Assembly (NCBI GenBank): GCA_027625915.1
Contig: JANTQA010000032.1
Span: 8,370,001 to 8,434,000 of the forward strand
Length of the DNA stretch: 64,000 nucleotides
Direction of reading: 5' to 3'
Source: Anaeramoeba flamelloides
Lineage: Eukaryota > Metamonada > Anaeramoebidae
In this document: positions 1 through 11,401 of the stretch, piece after piece
Layout: the number at the start of each line of letters is the position of its first letter
How positions within the stretch are numbered: the first letter of the stretch is position 1
Notes under the pieces: model-generated
The model's input: only the letters and a program-made list of their open reading frames with translations
Told to the model about the DNA's origin: nothing
Database searches by the model: none
Made by a program: the position numbers and the translations under genes

Positions 1-1359
1 CTATATATTGAAAATCAAAAACAGCCTCAAAAAGTGTTTACTCAAAGGTAAATATCCCTTGTATTCCTAGATCAACCATTGGCATTTTCAAAATATTTAT
101 ATGTTCAGATTCTACCCAGAGAGTGTGACAAATTTTGATATTTCCAAGAAGGTGATAAGATGCTAATTATACTAACTTTCTTGAAGGGTAATTTTCCCTA
201 TTAAAAATGGGTGGATTTATTTGATTTAGTTATTGTGAGAAAGCAAAAAAATAAAGAAATAAATAAAAATAATCATTTTTTCATCAGATATCAATCTAAA
301 AGGATGTGAAAAAAAATCAAAAAATTTATTGAAATTTTAAAAAGTTTATAAAAAAGATATCAAGATTTGCATACCGCTGCTCTACTTGGAAATATCAAAA
401 AAAATCCGCACACTCCGATTAGAATTTGATCATATAAAAATTTTGAAAATCATCGATGGTTGTTCTTGGGAACATAGTTGATAGTGTTCAAAAAAATAAA
501 TTAAATTGGAATTCATTTTTTTTAAATTAACTTGAAATCTTATTATTTTATTTATTTATTTTTGAGGAAGTGTAAATTACACTCTAGATATCATTCCAAT
601 GGGTTTTCTAAAGGTGTTTTTAAGTGTAAAATAATATATATATTCCACGGCTGTTCGTGGAAAGTACACACACAAATTATTTTTATGTTTAAAAAGTAAA
701 AACAAAAAATTGACAAAAAAAAATCGAAAAAAGAAATTTAAAAAAGTTTATAAGAAGTAATTTGTCAAAAAAAAAAAAAAAAAAACACTAGTGTTCGTTT
801 AATTAAGAACATCCATCATCACATTCCCAATGCTTTTGGTTATTTTAGTATGATTTGATAATTGATCATGGATTCTCATTTGGGGGGGTAGTTGTTTAAT
901 TGTTGTAATTTCTTTTTACTATTGATCTCATTTTTTTGCTTTAACTCTTTGCTGTTTTTTACCTTTACTTTTTCTTTTGTATTTTCAAGTTGCACATATA
1001 TTGGCGTGTTTCGGTTTATCGCTTTTAGTAATTAACAACTTGATCTTTTTCCTTTGTAACTCTTCGCAATATAAATAAAATTCAACCAGAAAAAAATGGA
1101 AAAAAATCAAAATTTATTATTTTAAAATCAAAACTTGTGCCTAAATGAAAATTAAATTTCTTTTGGGCTATATTTAAAAAAAAAAAGGATAAAATTTATT
1201 TTAACATTTTTAACTTTATTAACAACTTTTAAAAGTGAGAAGAAGAAAAAAATATAAAAAAACTTTTTGATTAATATAAAGCCATTCAAATTATTTTTCT
1301 AATTAATTATTTATATTAATATATATTCGTGTCTGAATATGTGTATATGTTTTTCGCAG
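1..1359 (+). other. Intron or upstream DNA of the Rab gene
   Basis: AT-rich non-coding sequence before the last Rab exon. It ends in a plausible 3' splice site (T-rich tract, then CAG at 1357-1359). No exon with the P-loop or the WDTAGQE switch could be found here, so the 5' exons must lie before the window and this would be an intron longer than 1.3 kb. It holds a LINE 3' tail at 541-586 and a small hairpin near 643-660 (CCACG loop CGTGG). Intron identity is inferred from the incomplete downstream exon. Confidence 0.5.
541..586 (-). mobile_element. 3' tail of a LINE (minus strand)
   Basis: Read on the minus strand, this stretch is GTGTAATTTACACTTCCTC followed by an A-rich tail with TAAA-like units. 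The same tail, with one base changed, ends the truncated LINE at 41710-42146, directly after its last codons. The shared end followed by an A-rich tail marks two insertions of one non-LTR retrotransposon family. Sequence further 5' is not recognisably shared, so this copy is very short or old. The near-palindrome GTGTA-AT-TACAC could form a small hairpin at the RNA 3' end. Confidence 0.45.
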
Positions 1360-1735
1360 GTATTACCGAGGCGCAAGGGGGGTATTTATAATTTTCGATC
1401 AGACGAATTATCAAAGTTTTGAAAAGGCACAAGAGTGGGTAGAAGAAGTAAAGCAGGAAGGATACCCAAATGCAGTTATTGTCTTAGTTGGGAACAAAAT
1501 GGATCTAACTAATAAAGTTGTCGATGAAAAGGAGGTTTTGGAATATACACAAAAAAATGATCTTCTATTTTTTGAAACTTCTGCAAAAACAGGATATGGG
1601 ATTAAAGAGGCCTTCATTGGCCTCGTTCGTAAATTACCTTTGGATGGAAATATTGCTAAAAAAAAAAATGAAAATTCATTGAATTCAAATGTATTACATG
1701 TCAAACAAACCAATAATAAATCATCTTGCTGTTAA
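1360..1735 (+). CDS. Rab-family small GTPase, last exon (Rab5-like)
   Basis: C-terminal two thirds of a Rab GTPase, a membrane-anchored switch for vesicle traffic. The exon starts after CAG at 1359. Its first base completes a codon begun upstream, then comes YYRGARGV, the conserved segment after switch II. The guanine-specificity motif NKMD and the ETSAK motif are both present, and the protein ends in Cys-Cys, the usual double geranylgeranylation site. The order YYRGA, NKxDL, LFFETSAKT, KLP resembles Rab5/Rab21-type proteins, but subfamily is only suggested. The P-loop, switch I and DTAGQ motifs are missing from the window. A TAA stop follows the Cys-Cys. Reading frame is intact over 124 codons, so this looks functional rather than eroded. 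Confidence 0.88.
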
Positions 1736-4700
1736 TAAGTATAATCCCAAAATACAAGCAATCAATTGGCGTTTTAAATATACGTCTGTTTTGTTTTGTT
1801 TGTAATACTATCGAAAAAAAAAATAAATAAAAAAATATGAATAAATAAAAATAAAAATGGGTTTAAAGTACTCCTGGTTTAAAAAACAAAAATTTCTTCA
1901 TTTAATAAAGTATTTTATTCCATTTCACTTGATTTTTGGGAAACTAAAAAAAAAAAAATGAAATGGATATAAATTTGAACATTTTTTGTTTTGGTGTATT
2001 AGTGGTTGCTTTAATACTTTCAAAGAGTGAAAAATAATCACAATTCTTCTAACACCCATAATAATTCATAATTAAAATTTAAAAAACAAATAATAAATTA
2101 AAAAATCTTTTTTTTATTATAAACTCTCATTTTAAATGATAATTTTTTTGTTATTTATTTTCTGATCTAAAAAAAAGGGAAAAGAAAAAAACATGATCGA
2201 AAAATTAGTTCAAAAGATTTAAAAAAAAAAATGGAGGGGGGTAAAAAACTAGATATTGGAACTTTTAGTAAAATGTTTCTATTTTTACAATTTCAAAATG
2301 GCAGCAACAAGTCGAAAAAATAAAATAAATAAATAAATAACAAAGGGTAATTAATTCTGTTTGTGTGTCCATTATCATAGAGTCATAAAATTTAAAATAG
2401 TGTAATTCTGTTATTTGTCTCGTTTTGGCAAAATAGATTTATTTTGTAGAGATCAAATCATCAATTTAGCTAATGTTGGGTTTATGCCTAAAAAGCTTAT
2501 ACTCAACTATTAACTTGTTTAACCGGGGTATAAACTAATTCAGTTGTGATATAAGTAATTTTTTTTTTTTTTTCTCCCCATATTAAACACCAAAGACTGT
2601 AAAAATTCAAAATTGTAAAACAGGGTAAAGAAAAAATGATACTCAGTGTATTTTGGGTTTAATTTTGATATTATTTTTCAACTTTACTAGAGATTAAAAT
2701 TGTGTATTTCAAAAAATAAATTAATGAAAAAATTTAAAAAAAAGTTAAGGATAAAAAAATGATCTTTTAAAAGTTGAAGAACAAAAAAAACAAAGAATTA
2801 TTTGATAATAAAAGTAAATAAAAGTGGATTAAATTAAACCTGGTGAGGGGTGGGGTATATTGTATAAATATTCTATTATTATTAATAATAATAATAATCC
2901 TGCCAAAAGAAATATCTATATTAATAGATTTATTGAAGTAGAAATTAAATATATTTTGATGATATTATACAGTCAGTTACAAGTATGTGGCACAATTTTT
3001 CAACGAGATTCAATACACAAGAAAAATCTCATATTAATGCCCAAAATTCAAATTCTAGTAAAAATAAATTGTAAAAAAAAAAATCGGAATTTTGTGCTTA
3101 ATTTGAGTTTTTATTGTGTGTCTTACATTTAGTTGAAAGTTTGTGCCTTCAAAGTGAAATTGGCTTTATTAGAAAAATCAAAACTCTAAAATAATTTTTA
3201 GATTATGAAGTTTTGAACAAATATATTTGACTCGGGAGTTTATACTAAAATATCTATAATTAAATCTAATTTTGATCTAAAAAAAAAATATTATGGGGGT
3301 GGTTATAAACTCTTTGTAGCTTTCAATAACACTTGTGTACTTCATTATATTAAACTATAAAAAATATTCGGTTTTTAAAATAGATTTAGTAAGTAGAAAA
3401 ACAATTACCAACAATTAAAAAAAAATACGAAAAACACTGAAATTGTTAAAAAAAAAAAAAAAAAAAACTAGTATTACTTTTCCCTGTGGTATTAGTGTTA
3501 TAATAGATTTGTCAATAATTAAATAATGGTGTAATTGGGTATGAATTGTATGTGAGCTCTTTATTACGATGGGTCAAAAAATCTTGATTAAATATTATGA
3601 GACATTTAAATATTAGGGTTTTTTTACTTAATATAACATTTAAAAATAATCATTTTGGAATTTTTTTTTTAATTACTTTTCCAAATATATAAATAGGTAC
3701 CAAAAAAAAAAATAATAATATAATAATATTATTATTTTGTATTTAGAAATCAATTTTTAGAACCTTGAACAAAATATTTTTATTTTTTAATTTTTTTACA
3801 ATCATAGTTTTTTTTTTATATTAATTAGTCCAAATATCTAAAGATTGATTATTATAATGTCTATTTTAGAAAATTGGTTATATTTTTTAATATATTCATA
3901 ATGTATGAAAATAGTTAATCAAAATAATCTCTTTATAATGTTTTCAAAAGCTACTGTTTTACTGTTCTATTTTTTTTTTTTTAAATTTAAAGATTGTTTT
4001 TGAAATTTTGTTGAAATGATTATTTTTTATTTTTTGTGGGGTGTTTGGGTAGTATTAAAGTATTAAGATACACTTTTTATTGTTTGTTTTTAATATAAAA
4101 AAAGAATTTAAATTGTATACCTAAACAGTAAACCTTTATCTTGAAAAATTAACTTTTGGAAAAAAGTTGAAAAAACTATAAGCAAAAAAAATAGAAAAAA
4201 ATTTGGTTCAATTTCCTTTTTATCATTTTGAGAATTCTTTTTTCTAAAAAAATTCCTTTTATTAAGATAAAATTTTCAAGAAAAAGTAACCTTCAAATAC
4301 CACGGTATCGGTAAGAAGAACTTCAAACCCTAAATTCAAAAAAAAACAATTATTACAGCAAATTAAACAAAACAGCATTTAAATCCTTTAAAAAAGCAAA
4401 ACTAAAATGGGATTGGTTATTTCAATTTCCATTTTATAAAGTTATTTGTAACAGAAATATATTCACCGGGTGTATGTTAATAATTTGTCAAAATATACTC
4501 TTTGAGTACATATTTAATTATATCCAAAAGTTAATTTTTTAACAACATTTATTTATTTTGAAACATACCCAATAAAGACACTTTTCAACATTGTCGTATG
4601 AAAATTGATGGTTCAACCTTTTAATGTATCCCAAAACGATATTTTTTCTCAAATTCTTGATTCTTTTGCTAATGGGTACTACAGTTGTGTCAATAACCCG

Positions 4701-5928
4701 TGTTGGCGTTTTTTGTTTGTGTTTTTGTAAATTTTTCAGGCTTTTATTGGAAATATCTTTTTTTTTTTTATTTAATCATTTGTTTTTTTCTTTAACTGTT
4801 TTTTTTGGTTTTTATTTTTTGTTTAATAAAAAAATACTGTTCAGTGTAACATTGCTTCTAAATTAACCAATATTTACACAATATCATATTATTCAAATAT
4901 TTTTCTACAACCTCCAAGATAGTCTCCTAATAAAAGAGGTCTATTACAACAAAATTTAAACAAACCAACACCAAAATAAACAACAGCCAAATCTTTCAAT
5001 TGGAATATATACAAAAAAAAAACAATAAAAGGGATAAAAAGATTTATTTAAAAAGCTTTTGTACTTGTATCTCCACATGAGTTGTAAAAATGAGATATTT
5101 ATTAAAATCAAAGTTTTTTGAAAAAGAAAAGAAAATAATTTTCATTTCATTTTCCTTTTTTCCTTGAGTCAATTGTCTTCAAATCATATCTTGTCATTAT
5201 TTACTTATTTGTTTGGTGCTTTTTTTGCTATATTGGATGAGATAAGGAATCATCATTGAAGAAATATTTCAAATTGAATAAAATGTTAATTCGCTGATAT
5301 TTTATCTGATTAAAAGTGTACAATAACATATCCATTGACCCAATTATCTTAAAATCAAGTATTTTACAACTATTTTCATAGCAAAAGTAAATTAAGTCTC
5401 CCAAAAGATCAATTTTCATTGGCTAGATCAAGAACTTTTAATTTTTCTTTCAATTAGAAGAAAAAATATTTGAGAAAACTTTGAAAAAAAATTTCGATTA
5501 TGATTTGGAGGATTATCTTTACCACCAAGATACACTTCCTTTTTAAAAATAAGCATACTCTTGAAAATTTTTCATTTCAACAACAGATAAAAACCGAAAA
5601 CAACTGAAAAAAGTTGAAAAACAACAATTAAAAACGCTTTATGAAAAAACCACATTAAAAGTTTGAAAAAAAATATAAAAGTCAACACTGGTTATTGAAC
5701 AAACTGTTTTCATTTTTTAATTGTGGGACAAACTTCGATTTCTATTTTACTAATCCAATTTTTAGAGACATCCAAACCATTTCTCACTGATACAATTTCA
5801 TCTGATATAAACATTCCCTGATTTTAGATTTTTCTTTAGTAACTACTAATCACTTAAAAAGAGTTGTACTGATCAAAATTATGTTGTATAATCGATATAA
5901 AACATGTTATCAAAATATATAATCAGTA
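1736..5928. other. Gene-free AT-rich DNA
   Basis: No coding exon with recognisable similarity was found on either strand. Open frames here are short and low in complexity. The only structured object is the palindromic MITE at 2970-3166. The remainder is poly-A/poly-T tracts and unique-looking AT-rich sequence. Confidence 0.6.
2970..3166. mobile_element. Palindromic MITE, family 1 copy A (TA target)
   Basis: A ~195-bp element whose two halves are inverted copies of each other. The ends read CAGTCAGTT at the left and, reversed, GCCAATTTCAC at the right, then motifs of the form AAGGCACAAACTTTCAAC. Three more copies lie at 19326-19523, 44946-45139 and 61771-61965. The element follows a TA dinucleotide, as for Tc1/mariner-type MITEs. 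This copy is diverged at its right end. Confidence 0.7.
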
Positions 5929-6407
5929 CTGTAGTCAAAATAAAGCGTGTAAAAAAATTTAATGCGTGTTTCAAAATAAAAAGCGTGTTTTTTTGTTAAA
6001 GAAAACCTATACATTAACCAATCAAAGAAACCAATAATAAACCCTAAAAAAATATGGTACTGGTTTCTTAAAGTTCTATTATTTAAAAAGAAATTCTAAA
6101 AATGAAGGATCAAATTGAAAACTTTATCTCTAAAAATAGAGTTAATTTTTTAGAGAAAATTTTAAATATAAAAAATTTAAAATATTTCAAAAAAATTGTG
6201 AATTTTATGAAAAATTTCCAACTATTTGCATGAATAATTTAAATTTTACTGAAAATAACCAAACCTTTACTTTCAAAATTGATTTGAACTTGGGAATACT
6301 ATTTGGTAGTAGATTGGATGTTACATTGGTACAAGAATAAAAACAAGCAAGGATAATATTTTGAAACACGGATTATAGTTGTTGTGCATGCATTATTTTG
6401 ATCACTG
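5929..6407. mobile_element. Tc1/mariner-like non-autonomous element, copy 1
   Basis: 479 bp flanked by TA on both sides. The left end reads CTGTAGTCAAAATAAAG; the right end, reversed, reads CAGTGATCAAAATAATG, a typical Tc1/mariner-style terminal inverted repeat. A close relative with the same ends and length lies at 57457-57937 in the opposite orientation. The interior holds a decayed open frame (start of type MKDQI, end of type WML) shared by the copies; I do not recognise it as a transposase catalytic domain, so mobility would have depended on an enzyme from elsewhere. Confidence 0.75.
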
Positions 6408-6409
6408 TA

Positions 6410-6815
6410 CTTTTTTTACTTTTTGTTCCAATATAACACCCAATTCACTACTGAGTAGTCTACCTAAATTAAAATTAATTTTGAAGGTAAATTCCTGATT
6501 TGTTTAGTAAAATTTAAATTAGGTAAGCCTTTTGAAAATTTTTCATAATATTCTCAATTTTCTTGTAATTTTTTGCTTTTTCTTGATCAGGAAATTTTAA
6601 GAAAAATTTAATCTATTTTTTGAGATAAATTTTCCGATTTTATCTCTTCTTTTTTCACATTTCTTTTTACATTATAGAACTTTCAGATATCAACACTGAA
6701 TTTAGTCAAGTGTTTATTAGGTTTCTTTGATCGGTTCATGTATAGACATTCTATAACAAAAAAACACGCTTTTTTTATTTTGAAATACATCAAAAACCTT
6801 TCTGAACACACTCTA
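6410..6815. mobile_element. Tc1/mariner-like element, inverted copy 2
   Basis: Immediately after copy 1, and in reverse orientation to it, runs a second copy. It shares the TGTTCCAA segment, the TTTCTTTGATC segment and the AACAAAAAAACACGCTTTTT terminal region with the copies at 5929 and 57457. It lacks its own left ~50-bp terminus: the junction is copy 1's terminus. The right end is eroded near 6815. The two copies make an imperfect palindrome of almost 900 bp. Confidence 0.65.
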
Positions 6816-7980
6816 ATTAACAATTGTGCTTTTCAGAAAAATCGCACTGTTCTCTGTAAACAAAAATAAAAATATTTTTACTCCATCTCTATTTTTCTTT
6901 TTCATCCAAAGTTTTCAAAGAGATAGGTTGTAACTGGTGACTCTGTTTGGAAAGGGTTTACCCAACCTGAGGTGTAGGTTTTTTTCCCATTCAACACTGA
7001 GAAAATGAGTAAAAAATCTCATTCCCTTAAGAAATTCAACAGATATTTTATTTTGTTCTACAGATCATTTGAATTTATTAAAAGAGTTTATGTGACGGTT
7101 TGGTATTTTAAAAACAGAAATATTGCAAATTATTATTTATTGACTAATAAACAAAACAAATTTTCATTTAACTTTTAAAAAATTGTTGAGGATATCAAAG
7201 TCAAAACTCAATTCTCAAATTCCATAAATCAGCGTGTATATTATTTACCTTTTTCTATCGTTAACACTTTGATTGTGGTTTGTCAATTCTTTTTATTTTT
7301 TTGAAGGATAGTAGAAGTGAAATTTTGTTCCTTTTATTTGAGAATAAACATATATAATTAAATAAACAATTCTTGTGATTGACTCTTTTCATTTTGGTGA
7401 AATTTGAAAACAAGAAGGAGTTGATAACACTTTTCTAAATACTTTTAACACCCTTTTGAATAATTTTTGGTTAGGAAAATAATTCAAGAAATTCAACGTC
7501 CCTAAAAATCGGCTCCTATTCTTCAATGTGGTCTTAATATTTTGATTTGTTTTAGATTCATGGAATCAAATAAAAAGTTGAAAAAAGTCAAGAATATTAA
7601 CACACATAAGAAAGGAAACTCATTACATTCATTCCTAATTGTCAATCAAATGAAAAGATGTGAAGTTTCTTTTGGAAAAGATCCAGAAATCTAATTTATT
7701 GAAGAAGAATTTCAGAAGAAACACACACCCACCTCTGTTGACAAATACTGTTTTTGATAGCGATGTCAAATCTAAGTAAATGTTGAGAATTCCTTAAAAA
7801 AAAATTTGAAAAACGTTGGAATAGATACTTGAGTTTTCCTGTTTTAGTTGTCAAATTTTGTTGAGTCAAATGCAAACGATCACCCCAATTATCGATACCA
7901 TTTTAGCAACTCAAAATTGAAATTTAATTAAAAAGAAATTTATAAAGCAAAAGAAATCATTTTTTTTTTCATTCTAAATT
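6816..7980. other. Gene-free DNA upstream of the GDH gene
   Basis: No exon or repeat family was recognised. The region is somewhat less homopolymeric than its surroundings and must contain the GDH promoter and transcription start, but no core promoter element could be assigned with confidence. Confidence 0.5.
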
Positions 7981-7999
7981 GTAAGTAAAAAACAAATTG

Positions 8000-8030
<31 letters not shown>

Positions 8031-8139
8031 CCTTTTATTTAAAAAAAGATAAAAATTTTTTATTTAATTTTTTCTCCTTTTTTTTTTTTTCTCTTTTTCT
8101 TTCTTTAAATCATATACCTTTCTATTCACTTTATTTTAG
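7981..8139 (+). other. Probable 5'-UTR intron of the GDH gene
   Basis: A strong donor GTAAGTAAA at 7981, a very long T tract and an acceptor TATTTTAG at 8132-8139 bracket 159 bp just before the GDH start codon. This explains why the GDH frame appears to extend upstream into a poly-Phe stretch: that stretch is intronic T-rich sequence, not protein. Lengths of other introns in the window (115-321 bp) fit. Only the sequence pattern supports it. Confidence 0.6.
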
Positions 8140-8149
8140 ATCAACTACT

Positions 8150-9478
8150 ATGTCCACCGAAAAACTTTTAAACATCGTTAAAAAACGAGATCCAAACCAA
8201 ACCGAATTTTACCAAGCTGTTGAAGAAGTTGTCAAAACACTCGAACCAGTTTTCGAAAAAGATGAAAAATACGTTAAGGTAATGGAACAAATCCTTGAAC
8301 CAGAAAGATTAGTCCAATTCCGTGTTGCATGGATTGATGACGAAGGTAACCAACAAGTAAACAGAGGATTCCGTGTCCAATTTAACTCTGCCATTGGACC
8401 ATACAAGGGCGGTCTCAGATTCCACCCATCTGTCAATCTATCCATTATCAAATTCCTTGGATTTGAACAGATCTTCAAAAACTCCCTCACAACCCTCCCA
8501 ATGGGCGGTGGAAAAGGTGGTTCCGATTTTGATCCAAAGGGAAAATCCAACAATGAAGTCATGAGATTCTGTCAAGCATTCATGTCCGAACTCTACAGAC
8601 ACATTGGACCAAACAGAGACGTCCCAGCAGGTGACATTGGTGTCGGCGGAAGGGAAATTGGTTACATGTATGGAATGTACAAGAAAATCACAGCCCAATT
8701 CGAAGGTGTTCTCACCGGAAAGGGACGAAACTGGGGAGGATCCTTGATCAGACCAGAAGCCACCGGATACGGTCTTGTCTACTTTACCAAGAACATGCTC
8801 GAAGCTAACAACAAATCCTTCAAAGGAAAGAAGGTTCTTGTCTCCGGATCAGGAAACGTTGCCCAATACTGTGTCGAAAAATTACTCGAATTCGGTGCCC
8901 TCCCACTCACCATGTCCGACTCTAAAGGTACCATCTATGTTGAAGGCGGTATCGACGAAGAACTCTTGAAGGAAATCTTCGAATTAAAAAACGTCAAGAG
9001 AGGAAGACTCGCTGAACTTAAAGAAAGAAAAGGTGTTAAATACATGGAAGGTAAAAAACCATGGGGAATCAAAGCCGACATCGCTCTCCCATGTGCCACC
9101 CAAAACGAAATCCTCGGAGAAGATGCCCAAATCCTCGTTGACAATGGTGTCTTTGCCATCGCTGAAGGTGCTAACATGCCTTCCGACCCAGAAGCCCAAG
9201 ATATCTATCTCAAAAACGGTCTCCTCTACGGACCAGCTAAAGCTGCCAACGCAGGTGGTGTCGCCGTTTCCGGTCTTGAAATGTCTCAAAACTCCTTGAG
9301 AATGAGCTGGACAAGAGAAGAAGTTGACGAAAAACTTAAGGTCATCATGAAAGATATCTTCGAAGCCTGTGACTCCGCTTCCAAAAAATACGGTCTCGAA
9401 GGAAACTACATGGCTGGTGCTAACATTGCCGGTTTCTTGAAAGTTGCCGATTCAATGATCGACCAAGGTTGGATCTAA
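8150..9478 (+). CDS. gdhA: NADP-specific glutamate dehydrogenase
   Basis: Converts 2-oxoglutarate, ammonia and NADPH to glutamate, and the reverse; family members are cytosolic hexamers. The start is the ATG of MSTEKLLNIVKK, giving 442 residues, the usual length of the bacterial/small eukaryotic class (E. coli GdhA has 447). Upstream codons are poly-Phe from a probable intron. Visible landmarks are KGGLRFHPSV, PMGGGKGGSDFDP with the catalytic-site Lys at about residue 122, RDVPAGDIGVGGREIGY, the Rossmann motif GSGNVA near residue 233, and SDS near 256, the pattern of NADP-specific enzymes. Codons prefer C in the third position (CTC, ACC, ATC) far more than neighbouring genes, which suggests high expression. 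Bacterial-type GDH is common in anaerobic protists and may reflect old transfer; that is inference. Confidence 0.97.
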   Translation: MSTEKLLNIVKKRDPNQTEFYQAVEEVVKTLEPVFEKDEKYVKVMEQILEPERLVQFRVAWIDDEGNQQVNRGFRVQFNSAIGPYKGGLRFHPSVNLSIIKFLGFEQIFKNSLTTLPMGGGKGGSDFDPKGKSNNEVMRFCQAFMSELYRHIGPNRDVPAGDIGVGGREIGYMYGMYKKITAQFEGVLTGKGRNWGGSLIRPEATGYGLVYFTKNMLEANNKSFKGKKVLVSGSGNVAQYCVEKLLEFGALPLTMSDSKGTIYVEGGIDEELLKEIFELKNVKRGRLAELKERKGVKYMEGKKPWGIKADIALPCATQNEILGEDAQILVDNGVFAIAEGANMPSDPEAQDIYLKNGLLYGPAKAANAGGVAVSGLEMSQNSLRMSWTREEVDEKLKVIMKDIFEACDSASKKYGLEGNYMAGANIAGFLKVADSMIDQGWI

Positions 9479-11057
9479 ATTTCTTTTAGTTGAAATTCAA
9501 AAAAAAAAATCACTTAGAAATTTATTAGTTTTTTTTTCTTAAATTTCTTTTGATCAGAGTAAAAAAAAAAATTAAATTATGCTCTAGATTCTGTTTTTTT
9601 TTTTATTTAAATTTTACTATTTAAATCATCATTTTCAATTTTAAAAGACAATATTACTTTTTTGAGTAGGAAAAATATATTTAAATCAGTTCTAGTTTTA
9701 ATGAGTCAATAAAATTATTACTTTATACACCAATTTTTTTTTTTTTTTTACTTTTTTCTTTCGATTTTGATTTTTTTTTTTTTTTATTCTTATAGATGAG
9801 AAATTACAAAAACAAAATGGTTTTTGATTTGATGGTTCAGAAAATGATTGATACATAATTTTTTTGTCATACTTTATTGTTTTGTAAATGAAAAAAATTA
9901 TTTTAAAGATCCAAAGTAACCTAGTAAAAACTTGTTATTCTAAATTTTCTTTACAGGGTATACATCTAGATTATTTTTTGATAAAAAACTTAAATAATTC
10001 TTTCTTTTTTTATCTTGAATTACATGATTCTTTTTTATTCCGACAATTAGTTTAAATTTATTTTCTTGTTAAAAATTTTATTTATCAGAGAATCCCATCA
10101 TTCTCAAAATTTAATAATTAATAATAATTTTTTTTTTTTGAAACGATTAAAAAGAATCTATAGTTCAAAAAAAAAATAAATATTTGAGGTTTTTCTTCTT
10201 AAGATTTTAGTTTTAATCATCTTTTCTACAATCCTGATCTTGTGATGTATATTCCTGTTTCGAAAATTATTTCAGTTTTGAAATAGAATCAAAATATTCT
10301 TTTTTTAATAACATAGAGTTTTGATTCCAATCAAAATATTTTTTTTTTTTTTTTTTTTTGGTTTTATGAAATTAGAATTAAACAATTTTTAATTTTTTTG
10401 AAAAATTATTCTTAATAGGAACTAAAACACTTTGAAAATATCTGATTAAAAGTGATACTATTGGAATTATTTTCAATATCATGATTCCAAATTTTGAATT
10501 TTTGTGATTATAAAAATTCGAAAAATGGAATCATTTTGGGAATTCCGTGTTTCAAATAGTTAAAATGCCTTTTTTTTTAAAAAAATATAGATCCCCTTTA
10601 CAATTTTCTTTGATTATCAATTGAAGATCAAAAAGAACACTCCAGTTTTTCTCAAAATTTTACTAAGAATTTAATTTTTAAATTTTGAAGAAAAAATAAA
10701 GATTTGTGAGATTTCCTTCATGCAGAATATAAATAATTCTCCAAAATTTGTTATTTTACTTATTTCATATTTATTCTTCATTTTATGATAAGTGATAACT
10801 TTTTTGTCTTCATTTACATATTTTTCTGTTAATTTTTTTTTTTTTTTCAATAAATACTAATACCTTTTCAATAGACGTATATGAGAGAGGAAATTTACCC
10901 CTTTGCTAAATTTATTTTGTAATTTTCAATATATTTAAAATAAAAAAGAAGTAGTTTTACGAATGAAATATAGAAATCAGAAAATCAAATATGAGTTTTT
11001 TATAACCAAAAAAAAAAAAAAAATAAATAAACATAATCAGATCAAATAGTTTCTTTA

Positions 11058-11210
11058 ATGTACACATTACCACACAAATACAAATTCCCACCACCCACAC
11101 ATGAACTGGTTCCAAAACCATATGGACCCATTGGAAATGCTTTGGCATTGGATTTAAAGAAACACAAAATTATCAAAAAAACTTTGAACATTTATACTGT
11201 AATTGTTTGA
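11058..11210 (+). CDS. Possible 50-residue small protein or exon
   Basis: ATG-to-TGA frame of 50 residues with unusually protein-like composition for this region: MYTLPHKYKFPPPTHELVPK, followed by a Pro/Gly segment and LALDLKKHK. Local GC is clearly above the surroundings at 11070-11160. I do not recognise a family. It could be a small basic protein, a lone exon, or a relic of a gene. It would be the only gene seen here to end in TGA, which counts against it. Confidence 0.25.
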   Translation: MYTLPHKYKFPPPTHELVPKPYGPIGNALALDLKKHKIIKKTLNIYTVIV

Positions 11211-11401
11211 TTTGTGCAAAAAAGTTTTTCAAGACAAAAAAAAACTAAATATTGTGTAAAGTTTGAGAATTGAATTGTTCAAATGTTCGTTTGAAATTTT
11301 TCATTTTTTTTTTTTTTTTTTTTTTTGGATCTTGTGATAAAAATGTTAGTATTTTAGAGATTATCCAAGTAATTGATTTTTTCAATAGAAGTGTTCTTTA
11401 A

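Noticed and set aside
400-480. Possible Rab exon reading LEFDHIKILKIIDG
   Set aside because: Resembles a switch-region strand only vaguely, has no DTAGQ motif and no splice sites in phase with the exon at 1360.
7997-8149. Poly-Phe N-terminal extension of GDH
   Set aside because: T-rich intron or UTR translated by chance; the family start is MSTEK at 8150.
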